Below, piece after piece: positions 34,060 to 45,775 of a stretch of DNA of 64,000 bases. The notes under the pieces were generated by a model, which was not told the origin of the DNA, made no database searches, and saw only the letters and a list, made by a program, of their open reading frames with translations. Both the position numbers and the translations under genes were made by a program. Numbering within the stretch: position 1 is the stretch's first letter; each line of letters starts with the position of its first letter. This DNA is from Salipiger bermudensis (GTDB lineage Bacteria; Pseudomonadota; Alphaproteobacteria; Rhodobacterales; Rhodobacteraceae), in NCBI RefSeq assembly GCF_020171625.1, contig NZ_JAIUZY010000004.1:310001-374000 (forward strand). Direction: 5' to 3'.

Positions 34060-34815
34060 CTAAAGCCGGATGGCCGAGATCAGGCGTCCGTAATCCGCTT
34101 CGCGCTCGTGCACCGAGCGGCGGAAGGAATAAAAGCGCTGCGGATCGGAATAGGTGCAGTGGCGCGTCCATTCCGCCTCGACCCCGGCCTCGCGCAGCTT
34201 GTGCAGGCCAAAGCCCGGCAGGTCAAAATGCATCCGATCGCCCTCCCCGCCTGCGAAGAAGCGGCCATGCGCGGGATCGGCACTCATGAAGGTCTCGAAG
34301 AACTCGGGTCCGACCTCGTAGGCGCGCTGACTGATGCTCGGGCCGATCACGGCCCGGATGCGCTCGCGCACCGCACCCAGCCCGACCATGGCGGTCACGG
34401 TTTCGTCGAGGATGTCGTCGATGGCACCGCGCCAACCGGCGTGGGCGGCTCCGACCACGCCCGCCTCGGCATCGGCGAACAGCACCGGCTGACAGTCGGC
34501 GGTGAGCACCGCGATCGCCAGCCCCGGCGTTGCGGTGACCAGCGCGTCAGCCTCGGGCACGGGGCCCTCATGCGGCCCGTCGACCACAAGCACCTTCGAG
34601 GAATGGGTCTGGTGAACATTGAGCAGACGCCCGACCGGGACCTCCATCGCCTCGGCGACGCGCGCACGGTTGATGGCCACGATCTCGGACTGGTCCGACG
34701 AGCCGTTGCCGCAGTTCAGCCCCGCGAACACCCCGGACGAGGCGCCGCCCTTGCGGGTGAAGAAACCGTGCCTCAGGGGAACGAGGCTTTGCGCGGTGAT
34801 GATCTCGAGCGTCAT
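34060..34815 (-). CDS. pgeF: Peptidoglycan editing factor / purine nucleoside phosphorylase (YfiH, PgeF family)
   Basis: 251-aa protein of the multicopper polyphenol oxidase (laccase) fold group, shown in other bacteria to act on purine nucleosides and to edit peptidoglycan precursors. Zn ligands and core motifs: NVHQTHSSKVLVVD, LTADCQPVLFAD, GAAHAGWRGAIDDIL, IGPSISQRAYEV. ATG 34815 overlaps the methyltransferase stop (ATGA). It is the last gene of lgt-midA-pgeF. Confidence 0.9.
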   Translation of the reverse strand: MTLEIITAQSLVPLRHGFFTRKGGASSGVFAGLNCGNGSSDQSEIVAINRARVAEAMEVPVGRLLNVHQTHSSKVLVVDGPHEGPVPEADALVTATPGLAIAVLTADCQPVLFADAEAGVVGAAHAGWRGAIDDILDETVTAMVGLGAVRERIRAVIGPSISQRAYEVGPEFFETFMSADPAHGRFFAGGEGDRMHFDLPGFGLHKLREAGVEAEWTRHCTYSDPQRFYSFRRSVHEREADYGRLISAIRL

Positions 34816-35876
34816 GTGTCCTGCAGTCCGGGCGGTGGGGCCGCGCCTTCCGGAAAGGCCCCGAGTGTCTTGAACAGCGAACCCATTTCCTCGGGGTGCG
34901 TCAACCGGCGATGTGCAGAGACGTGGCTGTCGAGCTCCGCGCCGCTCAGCCGGGCCGCAAGCGCACGGGCGCGCTCGGTGATGCCCAGCCGTTCGAGGAA
35001 GACCCCCTGCGGCGTGAGCGCGGTCGTGGCGCAGGGCATCGCCGCGGCCAGCGCACCGAAATCCACATGCGCGGTGAGGTCGGCCCCGCCCGGCGCGTCG
35101 AGGGGCGAGACCTTCTCGTGCCTGCGCACCGCCTGGAACGTGTCGCCAAGGCTGCGCGCGCTGCCGTAGTCCACCATCAGCGCGGCGCCGCCATGCGCGG
35201 CGATGCGACGGCCGATCTCTTCTGCGATGCCGGTGGCCGGGGCGCAGGTCTCGACAAGATCGCCCTCCTCCGTGTCTGCCAGCCGATGCTCGAGCTCGCC
35301 GCGTGGCGCGGGCTCGGTCAGCCCGAAGGCGAGCCGGCCGTCGACGACGCCGACCACGCGCTCGCACCAGCCCTCGCCCGAGCGCAGGAACTGCCGAATC
35401 GGCAGCGCGTCGAAGAACTCGTTCGCGAGCAGGTAGAGCGGCGCTTCGGGCAGGTTGGCGATGCTGTCGTGCCAGACCGGCATCAGAGGCGCCAGCCTTC
35501 GATGCTGCTCGTCGCGCAGTCGTGGCGAGGTCTCGACCAGGTGCAGACGCGCCGCCTCGAGCATCCCCGGGACGCCGCGCATGGCGCGTGTGGCGTCGGA
35601 CATCAGCGTGCCGCGCCCCGGCCCCAGCTCGGCCAGCACGAAGGACGATGGCCGCCCCTGCTCAATCCAGCACTGCGCGAGGCACAGGCCAAGCAGTTCG
35701 CCGAACATCTGGCTGATCTCGGGCGCGGTGGTGAAATCCCCGGCCACGCCCAGCGGGTCGCGGGTGGTGTAGTAGCCGTGTTGCGGATGGCTCAGGCAGA
35801 TCGCCATGTATTCGGCGATGGTCATCGGCCCTTCGGCCGCGATGCGCCGGTGCAGGATCTCCTCGAGCGGCGTCAT
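34812..35876 (-). CDS. SAM-dependent methyltransferase, MidA/NDUFAF7 family
   Basis: 354-aa relative of mitochondrial NDUFAF7, an arginine methyltransferase of complex I assembly. Motifs: [30 protein letters not shown] (split over two conserved boxes), SAM-binding [10 protein letters not shown] and [12 protein letters not shown]. In bacteria the target is not established. It overlaps lgt and pgeF by 4 bp each. Confidence 0.88.
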   Translation of the reverse strand: MTPLEEILHRRIAAEGPMTIAEYMAICLSHPQHGYYTTRDPLGVAGDFTTAPEISQMFGELLGLCLAQCWIEQGRPSSFVLAELGPGRGTLMSDATRAMRGVPGMLEAARLHLVETSPRLRDEQHRRLAPLMPVWHDSIANLPEAPLYLLANEFFDALPIRQFLRSGEGWCERVVGVVDGRLAFGLTEPAPRGELEHRLADTEEGDLVETCAPATGIAEEIGRRIAAHGGAALMVDYGSARSLGDTFQAVRRHEKVSPLDAPGGADLTAHVDFGALAAAMPCATTALTPQGVFLERLGITERARALAARLSGAELDSHVSAHRRLTHPEEMGSLFKTLGAFPEGAAPPPGLQDT

Positions 35877-36760
35877 GCCCGCCGCCTCGCCCGGATCAGC
35901 AGCGCCACACCGATGAGGATCATCGGGAGCGACAGGATCTGCCCCATGGTGAGACCGTAGCCGCCGACCTGAAAGGCGAGCCCCAGCGGGTTGCCCGGCG
36001 AGACGAACTGCGCATCGGGCTGGCGGGCGAACTCGACGAGGAACCGCGCGAGGCCATAGCCCGCAAAGAACGTGCCGGCGACGGTGCCGGGGCGCTTGAG
36101 CGCTCCGCGCGCGAAGGCCAGCCAGATCAGCACCGCGCCGAGGATCAGCCCCTCGAGCCCGGCCTCGTAGAGCTGGGACGGGTGGCGGGCGCAAAGCTCT
36201 CCCGCGGCCTGTCCGCAGGCCTGTGCCGCCTCGCCGGGGAAGATCACCCCCCAGGGCAGGTCGGTGGGTCGGCCCCAGAGCTCGGCATTGACGAAATTCG
36301 CCACCCGCCCGAGCAGCAGCCCCGGCGGCACCGCCAGCGCCATAAGGTCGGCGGTGGGCATCAGGCGGATGCGATGCTTGGCACAGAAGCCGAGCACCGC
36401 CAGAATCACCCCCAGCAGCCCGCCATGGAACGACATGCCGCCATGCCAGATCATCAGGATCTCGCCGGGATTGGAGAGGTAATAGGCCGGCTGGTAGAAC
36501 AGCACGAAGCCCAGCCGCCCGCCGAGGATGATGCCGAGGATCACCCAGGTCAGCAGCTGCTCGAGCTGCTCGGTGCTCATCGGCGGACTGTCGTCGTGCC
36601 AGAGGCGGGCGCGGCGCAGCGCCGCGGCGGCGAGCTGCCAGCCCAGCAGGATGCCGACGATATAGGCCAGCGCGTACCAGCGCAGGGCGAACTCGAAACT
36701 GCCGATCGAGATCGAGAACAGTTCGGGCGAGAGCGAGGGGAATTGCAGCGCAGCTTTCAT
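35873..36760 (-). CDS. lgt: Prolipoprotein diacylglyceryl transferase
   Basis: 295-aa inner-membrane enzyme that adds diacylglycerol to the lipobox Cys of prolipoproteins, such as the tad lipoproteins of this window. About seven membrane helices; signature [21 protein letters not shown] and [11 protein letters not shown] with the essential His. First gene of the unit, divergent from ubiK across 95 bp. Confidence 0.95.
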   Translation of the reverse strand: MKAALQFPSLSPELFSISIGSFEFALRWYALAYIVGILLGWQLAAAALRRARLWHDDSPPMSTEQLEQLLTWVILGIILGGRLGFVLFYQPAYYLSNPGEILMIWHGGMSFHGGLLGVILAVLGFCAKHRIRLMPTADLMALAVPPGLLLGRVANFVNAELWGRPTDLPWGVIFPGEAAQACGQAAGELCARHPSQLYEAGLEGLILGAVLIWLAFARGALKRPGTVAGTFFAGYGLARFLVEFARQPDAQFVSPGNPLGLAFQVGGYGLTMGQILSLPMILIGVALLIRARRRA

Positions 36761-36855
36761 GGCGGCATGAGTGCCGTCGCTTTGCCGGCGAAGTCAACCT
36801 TGAGGCCGGCGGCCCGAGGGCCCATATTGAGGGTAGCATCGTATCAGGAGCACCC

Positions 36856-37101
36856 ATGCAGACCCGCAACAAGGTATTCGACGACATCTCGCAGCTGATG
36901 ACCAACGCCATGGGCGTGGCACAGGGCGCGAGGGACGAGGCCGAGACGGCGATGAAGTCGATGATCGACCGCTGGCTGGCCGAGCGCGATTTCGTCACCC
37001 GCGAGGAGTTCGACGCCGTGCGCGCCATGGCCCAGAAGGCCCGCGAGGAGAACGAGGCGCTGAAGGCCCGTCTCGACGCTCTGGAAAAGGGCGCGGAGTA
37101 A
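36856..37101 (+). CDS. ubiK: Ubiquinone biosynthesis accessory factor UbiK (BMFP domain)
   Basis: 81-aa small protein that helps the Ubi complex. N-terminal amphipathic helix (NKVFDDISQLMTNAMGVAQG) and C-terminal coiled coil (REEFDAVRAMAQKAREENEALKARL, read in two heptad blocks). Length and pattern fit the family. AGGAGC precedes the ATG. A hairpin at 37170-37192 follows. Confidence 0.88.
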   Translation: MQTRNKVFDDISQLMTNAMGVAQGARDEAETAMKSMIDRWLAERDFVTREEFDAVRAMAQKAREENEALKARLDALEKGAE

Positions 37102-37169
37102 TCGCCCCGAAGGCGACATGAGAGATGTCCGCGCGCCCTGTCTCACCCGACGTGCGCCTTTAAGAACGA

Positions 37170-37192
37170 AAGAGGGGGCGCTGCCCCCTCTT
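37170..37192 (+). terminator. Hairpin after ubiK
   Basis: Perfect 10-bp stem (37170-37179 / 37183-37192) with GCT loop. It is also the outer end of the dispersed element at 37174-37293. No T tract follows. Confidence 0.5.
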
Positions 37193-37293
37193 GGCGCCGT
37201 GCGCCAATTCACCCCCGAGGTATTTTTGAACCAAAGAAGCCAGGAGCGCCGCGCCCCTGGCTTCTCTTCGTCAAAAATACTCCCGCCGGAGGC
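37174..37293. repeat. Dispersed hairpin-rich element, copy 1
   Basis: About 120 bp in the 386-bp gap between ubiK and rplO. Order: palindrome GGGGGCGCTGCCCCC, spacer, then a long imperfect inverted repeat built from CCCCCGAGGTATTTTTG and its near-complement ending GCCGGAGGC. The last 33 bases (37261-37293) are identical, reversed, to 45637-45669 in copy 2. It may act as terminator or transcript-end stabiliser. The rest of the gap (37294-37487) holds the presumed rplO leader and nothing else recognised. Confidence 0.8.
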
Positions 37294-37487
37294 AGGCCGT
37301 CGCGCGATGCAGCGATGCTTTAGGATTAGGGCAGATCCCGAGCCACCGAGCCACGCCCGCACCCTTGCTTTGGCCGGGGCTCTGCGGTACAGGCCCCCGG
37401 TGGCTTAAGGCCACTGATTCAGAAAACCAAGAAACGCCGTGGTTGGCCCGTTCGCTTCGGGGCCACATCCGGCAATGGAGAAGCGAC

Positions 37488-37958
37488 ATGAAACTGAATG
37501 AACTCCGCGACAATCCTGGCGCCGTCCAGTCGAAAAAGCGCGTTGGCCGTGGCCCGGGTTCGGGCAAGGGCAAGATGGGTGGCCGTGGTATCAAGGGCCA
37601 GAAATCGCGTTCGGGTGTGGCCATCAACGGCTACGAAGGCGGCCAGATGCCGCTCTACCAGCGCCTGCCCAAGCGCGGCTTCAACAAGCCGAACCGCAAG
37701 AGCTATGCCGTCGTCAACCTCGGCCTGATCCAGAAGTTCGTCGATGCAGGCAAGCTCGACGCCGCATCGATCACCGAGGACAGCCTGGTGGCATCGGGCC
37801 TCGTGCGCCGCAAGCTCGACGGCATCCGCGTGCTCGCCAAGGGTGACGTCACCACCGCCCTGACCATCGAGACCACTGGCGCGTCGAAATCGGCCGTCGA
37901 GGCGGTCGAGAAAGCCGGCGGCGCTCTCAAGGTCACGACCGCGGCGGCCGCAGAATAA
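37488..37958 (+). CDS. rplO: 50S ribosomal protein L15
   Basis: 156 aa. Start [12 protein letters not shown]; conserved core [24 protein letters not shown] in the family's basic loop and [18 protein letters not shown]-like sequence (here [18 protein letters not shown]). Last gene before secY, as in the spc operon. Confidence 0.97.
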   Translation: MKLNELRDNPGAVQSKKRVGRGPGSGKGKMGGRGIKGQKSRSGVAINGYEGGQMPLYQRLPKRGFNKPNRKSYAVVNLGLIQKFVDAGKLDAASITEDSLVASGLVRRKLDGIRVLAKGDVTTALTIETTGASKSAVEAVEKAGGALKVTTAAAAE

Positions 37959-38010
37959 GCGGGTTGTGAGCGGTGAAACTGCCGCTTACATAGGACCCCA
38001 CGTTTTCCAC

Positions 38011-38049
38011 GAACGCCGCCGGAGCCGGAAAGCGCTTCCGGCGGCGTTC
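38011..38049 (+). promoter_or_regulatory. Strong hairpin between rplO and secY
   Basis: 12-bp perfect stem (38011-38022 / 38038-38049) with a 15-base loop, 20 bp before the secY ATG. No T tract, so it is more likely an mRNA processing or attenuation element than a full terminator. Confidence 0.5.
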
Positions 38050-38068
38050 TGCCTTCGAGAGGACCCGC

Positions 38069-39429
<1,361 letters not shown>

Positions 39430-39433
<4 letters not shown>

Positions 39434-40008
39434 ACATTATTCTTCTTGGACCGCCGGGCGCCGGCAAGGGCACACAGGCCGGGTTTCTCGTCGAAGAGCG
39501 TGGCATGGTGCAGCTCTCGACCGGAGACATGCTGCGCGAGGCCAAGGCCTCGGGCAGCGAGATGGGCAAGCGTGTCGCCGCGATCATGGATGCAGGGGAA
39601 CTGGTCACCGACGAGATCGTCATCGGCCTGATCCGCGAAAAGCTGCAGACCACGAAGGCATCGGGCGTCATCTTCGACGGCTTCCCCCGCACGCTGAAGC
39701 AGGCCGACGCGCTGGGTGAGCTGCTGACCGAGATGGGCCAGAGCCTCGACAAGGTGATCGAGCTGCGCGTCGACGACGTGGCGCTGGTCGACCGCATCGT
39801 GGGGCGCGCCGAGGCCGCCATCGCCGCCGGTGAGAAACCGCGTGCCGATGACAATGCCGAGAGCTTCAAGACGCGTCTGATGGAATACTACAAGCAGACC
39901 TCGCCGCTGATCGGGTACTACTACGCCAAGGGGCTGTACTCGCGCATCGACGGCATGGCCTCGATGGACGAGGTCAAGGCATCGCTTGCGGAACGGCTCG
40001 ACAGCTGA
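39430..40008 (+). CDS. adk: Adenylate kinase
   Basis: 192-aa enzyme balancing ATP, ADP and AMP. P-loop [13 protein letters not shown]-binding [10 protein letters not shown] and [13 protein letters not shown]. The LID is the short type ([18 protein letters not shown]), without the Cys zinc site. Translationally coupled to secY; a terminator follows at once. Confidence 0.96.
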
Positions 40009-40034
40009 GCGCTGCTGTTCGCGAAGAGATCAGA

Positions 40035-40059
40035 GGCGGGCCCGAGGGTCCGCCTTTTT
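40035..40059 (+). terminator. Terminator after adk
   Basis: 8-bp stem (40035-40042 / 40047-40054, one G-T pair), CGAG loop, TTTTTCTTT. It separates secY-adk from rpsM, which therefore needs its own promoter. Confidence 0.85.
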
Positions 40060-40168
40060 CTTTGCGGCGCAGCCGTGTCAGACCGTCACCGGCCTCGCTG
40101 GACGAAAGCGCACCGCCGCCCGCTCCGCCGACTGCACACTCGGGCACCCCGCCCTGCCCTGGCGCTGG

Positions 40169-40615
40169 TCATCCAGCGACACTGGCAATACGACTGACTC
40201 GGTTGAAGGCCAACAGAATACCCTTCGGTGGCCCGGCAAAACTCCGCGCGAGAATGGCGCTGTCTTCAGCCGACAGGCTTCCGTAGCCCATCGACCAGCC
40301 GAGAAAGCCGCGCTCGCGCACCGTGCGCTTCATCCGCAGGACAATCTGGTGGTGGCGCGGGTCGCGATGAATTCGGTCGTAAAGCGCGTCCAGAACGCCC
40401 TGCGCTCCTTCGAGCAGCTGACAAAACCGGTCGGTATCGCGCAGGAGATAGCCCGTCACGCCCGCGGAGCGATTGTTTTGCATCGCGTGCTCAAGAATGT
40501 CATAATCCGATGAATGACCTCGCGGATGCCGCGACAGACTTGTATAAAGCATCTGTGTGATCATGTCGGGATCAGATCCCGTGCTCGGGCGGGGGATATG
40601 GTGAACGGTTGTCAT
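40169..40615 (-). CDS. BLUF-domain blue-light sensor, short
   Basis: 148-aa FAD photoreceptor. All key BLUF residues are present with the spacing of AppA: Tyr24, Asn48, Gln66, Trp107 and Met109 (AppA 21, 45, 63, 104, 106). There is no output domain after the BLUF fold (ends ~40 residues later), so it must signal through a partner. Start 40615 is tentative; ATG 40564 leaves the domain intact. It lies antisense between adk and rpsM, an unusual place. Confidence 0.85.
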   Translation of the reverse strand: MTTVHHIPRPSTGSDPDMITQMLYTSLSRHPRGHSSDYDILEHAMQNNRSAGVTGYLLRDTDRFCQLLEGAQGVLDALYDRIHRDPRHHQIVLRMKRTVRERGFLGWSMGYGSLSAEDSAILARSFAGPPKGILLAFNRVSRIASVAG

Positions 40616-40660
40616 ACCGTGAGAAACGCGCCATTGCGGCGCGAGGTTCCGACATAGGGC

Positions 40661-40689
40661 TTGACCCCTGCTTCGAATCCTCATACCCA
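40661..40689 (+). promoter_or_regulatory. Promoter of the rpsM operon
   Basis: TTGACC 40661-40666, 17-bp spacer, TACCCA 40684-40689, the same layout as the tRNA-Met promoter. A leader of about 150 nt follows. Confidence 0.55.
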
Positions 40690-40764
40690 CCCGCATCTCT
40701 ATCTGAGAATCAATGTTTGCGGGGCGGGTCGCTCCCCTACCGCAGATCACCTCATCAGCGGACA

Positions 40765-40789
40765 GCCCGACGGCGATTTCGCCTCGGGC
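40765..40789 (+). promoter_or_regulatory. Leader hairpin of rpsM
   Basis: GCCCGA-C-GGCGA / TCGCC-TCGGGC stem with a single bulged C, 57 bases before the rpsM start. It may be an autoregulatory ribosomal-protein site; the classic S4 gene is not in this operon. Confidence 0.4.
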
Positions 40790-40846
40790 TCATGTTGTGA
40801 AAAAAGGTTCTGGCGCTACGGAACCGCAACGAAAAGGAACAGAGAT

Positions 40847-41215
40847 TTGGCACGTATTGCCGGCGTCAACATCCCGACCAACAAACGGGTGCCGATCGCC
40901 CTCACCTACATCACCGGTATCGGTCACACCTCGGCTGAGCAGATCTGCGAAGCCGTGAACATCGACGCGACCCGTCGCGTCAACGAGCTGTCCGACTCCG
41001 AAGTCCTCGCCATCCGCGAGCACATCGACGCGAACTACACCGTCGAGGGTGACCTGCGCCGTGAAGTTCAGATGAACGTCAAGCGCCTGATGGACCTCGG
41101 CTGCTACCGTGGCCTGCGTCACCGCCGCAACCTCCCCGTCCGCGGTCAGCGGACCCACACCAACGCGCGTACCCGCAAGGGCCCCGCGAAGCCGATCGCC
41201 GGCAAGAAGAAGTAA
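40847..41215 (+). CDS. rpsM: 30S ribosomal protein S13
   Basis: 122 aa, [21 protein letters not shown]... to [15 protein letters not shown]. The homologous N terminus begins at a TTG codon (40847), with AAGGA eight bases upstream; no ATG is suitably placed, so TTG is the start. First gene of rpsM-rpsK-rpoA-rplQ. Confidence 0.96.
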   Translation: MARIAGVNIPTNKRVPIALTYITGIGHTSAEQICEAVNIDATRRVNELSDSEVLAIREHIDANYTVEGDLRREVQMNVKRLMDLGCYRGLRHRRNLPVRGQRTHTNARTRKGPAKPIAGKKK

Positions 41216-41230
41216 GGGAGGCTACTCGAT

Positions 41231-41623
41231 ATGGCACGTGATACCCGTCGCGGAGGCAAGAAGAAGGTCTCCAAGAACATCGCCGCAGGCGTGGCGCATG
41301 TGAACTCTTCGTTCAACAACACCAAGATCCTGATCTCGGACGTGCAAGGCAATGCGATCTCCTGGTCGTCCGCCGGCACCATGGGCTTCAAGGGCTCGCG
41401 GAAATCGACTCCCTACGCTGCTCAGCTGGCCGCAGAAGACGCCGGCAAGAAAGCGCAGGAACACGGCGTGAAGACGCTGGAAGTCGAAGTCCAAGGCCCC
41501 GGCTCGGGCCGTGAATCGGCCCTGCGCGCGCTGGCCGCCGCAGGCTTCAACATCACGTCGATCCGCGACGTGACGCCGATCGCACACAACGGCTGCCGCC
41601 CGCCGAAGCGCCGCCGCGTCTGA
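41231..41623 (+). CDS. rpsK: 30S ribosomal protein S11
   Basis: 130 aa. Family pattern: [41 protein letters not shown] and the C-terminal [18 protein letters not shown] site upstream. 15 bp after rpsM. Confidence 0.97.
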   Translation: MARDTRRGGKKKVSKNIAAGVAHVNSSFNNTKILISDVQGNAISWSSAGTMGFKGSRKSTPYAAQLAAEDAGKKAQEHGVKTLEVEVQGPGSGRESALRALAAAGFNITSIRDVTPIAHNGCRPPKRRRV

Positions 41624-41738
41624 TCTATCGCTACAACAAGGTGGGGCCCTGCCGTCGAGCGGGGCCCCGCCTTACGTCATTTCAACCTCGGGCGTCTGAG
41701 CCTTTGGACATGGGGCACGGACAGGAATGGAGGGACGC

Positions 41739-42755
41739 ATGATCCACAAGAACTGGGCTGAACTGATCAAGCCAACCCAGCTGGAGGTTCGCCCCGGCGC
41801 CGACCCGAGCCGCGTGGCCACCGTCGTCGCCGAGCCGCTCGAGCGCGGCTTCGGTCTGACCCTTGGCAACGCGCTGCGCCGGGTGCTGCTGTCGAGCCTT
41901 CAGGGTGCGGCCATCACGAGCGTGCAGATCGACAATGTTCTGCACGAATTCTCGTCTGTCGCGGGCGTCCGTGAAGATGTCACCGACATCGTCCTGAACC
42001 TCAAGGGCGTCTCGCTGCGCATGGAAGTCGAAGGCCCCAAGCGGCTCTCGATCAACGCCACCGGCCCGGGCGCCGTCACCGCCGGTGACATCGCCGAGAC
42101 CGCCGGCATCGAGGTGCTCAACAAGGATCACGTGATCTGCCACCTCGACGATGGCGCCGATCTCTATGTCGAGCTCACGGTGAACACCGGCAAGGGCTAC
42201 GTGTCTGCCGACAAGAACAAGCCGGAAGACGCGCCCATCGGCCTGATCCCGATCGATGCGATCTACTCGCCGGTCAAGCGCGTCGCTTACGAGGTGCAGC
42301 CGACCCGTGAGGGCCAGGTTCTCGACTACGACAAGCTGACCATGAAGGTCGAGACCGACGGCTCGGTCACGCCCGAGGACGCGATCGCCTTTGCGGCCCG
42401 CATCCTGCAGGACCAGCTGTCGATCTTCGTCAACTTCGACGAGCCCGAAGCGGCTGGCCGTCAGGACGAGGACGATGGTCTCGAGTTCAACCCGCTCCTT
42501 CTCAAGAAGGTCGACGAGCTCGAACTGTCGGTGCGTTCGGCGAACTGCCTGAAGAACGACAACATCGTCTATATCGGCGACCTGATCCAGAAGACCGAAG
42601 CCGAGATGCTCCGCACCCCGAACTTCGGCCGCAAGTCGCTGAACGAGATCAAGGAAGTGCTGTCCTCCATGGGTCTGCACCTCGGCATGGATGTCGAGGA
42701 CTGGCCGCCGGACAACATCGAAGATCTCGCCAAGAAGCTCGAAGACCAGTTCTAA
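41739..42755 (+). CDS. rpoA: DNA-directed RNA polymerase alpha subunit
   Basis: 338 aa. N-terminal assembly domain ([19 protein letters not shown]) and C-terminal DNA/activator-binding domain ([34 protein letters not shown]). I use ATG 41739 after GGAGGGACGC, not the in-frame ATG at 41727. There is no rpsD between rpsK and rpoA, as usual in alphaproteobacteria. Confidence 0.97.
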   Translation: MIHKNWAELIKPTQLEVRPGADPSRVATVVAEPLERGFGLTLGNALRRVLLSSLQGAAITSVQIDNVLHEFSSVAGVREDVTDIVLNLKGVSLRMEVEGPKRLSINATGPGAVTAGDIAETAGIEVLNKDHVICHLDDGADLYVELTVNTGKGYVSADKNKPEDAPIGLIPIDAIYSPVKRVAYEVQPTREGQVLDYDKLTMKVETDGSVTPEDAIAFAARILQDQLSIFVNFDEPEAAGRQDEDDGLEFNPLLLKKVDELELSVRSANCLKNDNIVYIGDLIQKTEAEMLRTPNFGRKSLNEIKEVLSSMGLHLGMDVEDWPPDNIEDLAKKLEDQF

Positions 42756-42774
42756 GAGCCTCTTAAAGATACGG

Positions 42775-42804
42775 GACGGGGCGCGGTGAGAGGGCGCCCC
42801 GTTT
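42775..42804 (+). terminator. Hairpin after rpoA
   Basis: 9-bp stem (42775-42783 / 42793-42801) with a 9-base loop and TTT. Perhaps a partial terminator, since rplQ follows 113 bp later. Confidence 0.5.
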
Positions 42805-42914
42805 CCGCCCCCGCAAGGGGATCCGGGCATCTGCCCCAAGGTGAGCGGTCCGCAACGCATGGGCCGCCTGACAAAGCAAAACCGCCCGTAGAGGGCATAT
42901 CGGAGTAAAGAGAC

Positions 42915-43334
42915 ATGCGTCACGCAAAAGGCTACCGCCGCCTCAACCGCACCCACGAGCACCGCAAGGCACTGTGGGCAAACATGGCCGGCTCGCTGAT
43001 CGAGCACGAACAGATCAAGACCACCCTGCCCAAGGCCAAGGAACTCAAGCGCGTCATCGACAAGCTGATCACCCTCGGCAAGCGCGGCGACGTGCACGCC
43101 CGCCGTCAGGCCGCTGCCCAGCTGAAGCAGGACAAGGACGTCGCGAAGCTGTTCGAAGTGCTCGGCCCGCGCTACGCCGAGCGTTCGGGCGGCTACTGCC
43201 GCGTGCTGAAGGCCGGCTTCCGTTACGGTGACATGGCGCCGATGGCGATCATCGAGCTGGTCGACCGCGACGTCGACGCCAAGGGCGCAGCCGACAAGGC
43301 CCGCCTCGCAGAGCTCGAGGCCGCTGAGGAGTAA
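42915..43334 (+). CDS. rplQ: 50S ribosomal protein L17
   Basis: 139 aa, [20 protein letters not shown] start, then [21 protein letters not shown] and [20 protein letters not shown]. Final gene of the cluster. Confidence 0.96.
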   Translation: MRHAKGYRRLNRTHEHRKALWANMAGSLIEHEQIKTTLPKAKELKRVIDKLITLGKRGDVHARRQAAAQLKQDKDVAKLFEVLGPRYAERSGGYCRVLKAGFRYGDMAPMAIIELVDRDVDAKGAADKARLAELEAAEE

Positions 43335-43360
43335 TCCTCGCGACACGCGACCAAAAGAAA

Positions 43361-43390
43361 GGCGCCGCAGATCCCTGCGGCGCCTTTTTT
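43361..43390. terminator. Terminator between rplQ and the host-attachment-like gene
   Basis: 10-bp stem GGCGCCGCAG / CTGCGGCGCC, ATCC loop, TTTTTT. AAA on the other side may let it serve the convergent minus-strand gene too. Confidence 0.88.
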
Positions 43391-43409
43391 CTTGTGTGCT
43401 GTCGCGCGC

Positions 43410-43865
43410 TCAGGCGGCGTCGAGCTCTTTTTTGACCAGCGCCTCGATCTTGTCGACCGGGTGATTGGTCAGGGTCTTCGGCACTTCGGCGACGACCTTG
43501 TCGGCGACTTCCTTGTGCAGCTCCCGGCGCAGATCGCCCAGCACCTGCGGCGAGGCGACCAGCACCAGCTCGTCGAACGCGCCCTTGTGCGCCTCCTTGT
43601 AGAGGTGATCGGCCAGATCAGCGGCGAAGCGCTCTTTCTGCAGCTGGTGCCAGTCGGTGTCGTCCATCGACGAGCGCTGCCCGACGCCGGTGTCGGGCAT
43701 GCGGCCCGGCTTGTTCGCCCCCTGCTCGCGGTCGGAGGGGTTCTCCTGCTCCTCCTCGTCGAACACGTTCAGATTGGGATCGTCGTGATCGGTGAGGTTG
43801 CGCAGGAAGAGCGCCTTCTCACTGTCGGTCACCACCACCCAAGTGCCCTTTTTCAGTGTGGTCAT
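43410..43865 (-). CDS. Host-attachment / baeRF-family protein
   Basis: 151-aa soluble protein of the 'host attachment' family, related to the eRF1-like baeRF group. N-terminal WVVVTDSEKALFLRN matches the start of the family; FAADLADHLYKEAHKGAFDELVLVASPQVLGDLR gives the core (two strands and helix). GAGGAG site before ATG 43865. Function poorly known; a ribosome- or stress-linked role is suspected. It is probably co-transcribed with the 66-aa gene upstream. Confidence 0.8.
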   Translation of the reverse strand: MTTLKKGTWVVVTDSEKALFLRNLTDHDDPNLNVFDEEEQENPSDREQGANKPGRMPDTGVGQRSSMDDTDWHQLQKERFAADLADHLYKEAHKGAFDELVLVASPQVLGDLRRELHKEVADKVVAEVPKTLTNHPVDKIEALVKKELDAA

Positions 43866-43875
43866 CGTCGTCTCC

Positions 43876-44076
43876 TCAGTCGCTCTGTTTCTCTTCCGAC
43901 TTGCGCACGCGCGTCGCACCGGGGCGGTCCTGTTCGGCCCGCTTGAGCAGGTCGCGGGTCCCGACCTGCCGCTCGGTCGTGCCGCCGGCGCGGCCCTGCT
44001 GGTCAGGGGTCTCGGTGCTGTCGGTGTACTCCTCGGTCTCGCGGCGACCGTCCTCGGATCTGTGGCGCTCGGGCAT
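43876..44076 (-). CDS. Small hydrophilic protein, unknown
   Basis: 66 aa, very polar and probably disordered (MPERHRSEDGRRETEEYTD start, ending KSEEKQSD). AAAGGAG seven bases before the ATG supports translation. 10 bp before the host-attachment-like gene and divergent from the protease gene. No family recognised. Confidence 0.6.
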   Translation of the reverse strand: MPERHRSEDGRRETEEYTDSTETPDQQGRAGGTTERQVGTRDLLKRAEQDRPGATRVRKSEEKQSD

Positions 44077-44197
44077 GAGAGGCTCCTTTCCTTGGTTGTG
44101 CTCTGACAACGCGGATAGCGCTTTCCGCGTTCCGTCGCCCCGGCTTGAAACCGACCGCCGGGGCGGGCATATCGAACACGCACAGAAGGATCGTCCC

Positions 44198-45586
<1,389 letters not shown>

Positions 45587-45636
45587 CCCGGAGGCCCGCC
45601 CCTCCCCCAGGGCTGGCGCGGACGTCACGGTCAGAC

Positions 45637-45752
45637 GCCTCCGGCGGGAGTATTTTTGACGAAGAGAAGATAGGGGCGCCGCGCCCTGCCCTTCTCTGGT
45701 TTTCAAATACCTCGGGGGAGTCGCGGCTTGCCGCGGCGGGGGCAGCGCCCCC
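45637..45752. repeat. Dispersed hairpin-rich element, copy 2 (inverted)
   Basis: About 116 bp between convergent degQ and the aminotransferase gene, in reverse orientation to copy 1. 45637-45669 is identical to the complement of 37261-37293; the inner stem loop and the palindrome GGGGGCAGCGCCCCC (45738-45752) also correspond, with substitutions. Placed between two gene ends, it may stop transcription from both sides. Confidence 0.8.
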
Positions 45753-45775
45753 ACTGCAAGCGTGAGGCTCAGTGT

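Noticed and set aside
33774-34289. Plus-strand 171-residue frame over the Hint-pgeF gap
   Set aside because: Pro/Arg/Ser-rich, no domain, and its second half is antisense to pgeF.
37102-37487. Small protein gene in the ubiK-rplO gap
   Set aside because: Open frames there run through the repeat element and have no ribosome site or conserved pattern.
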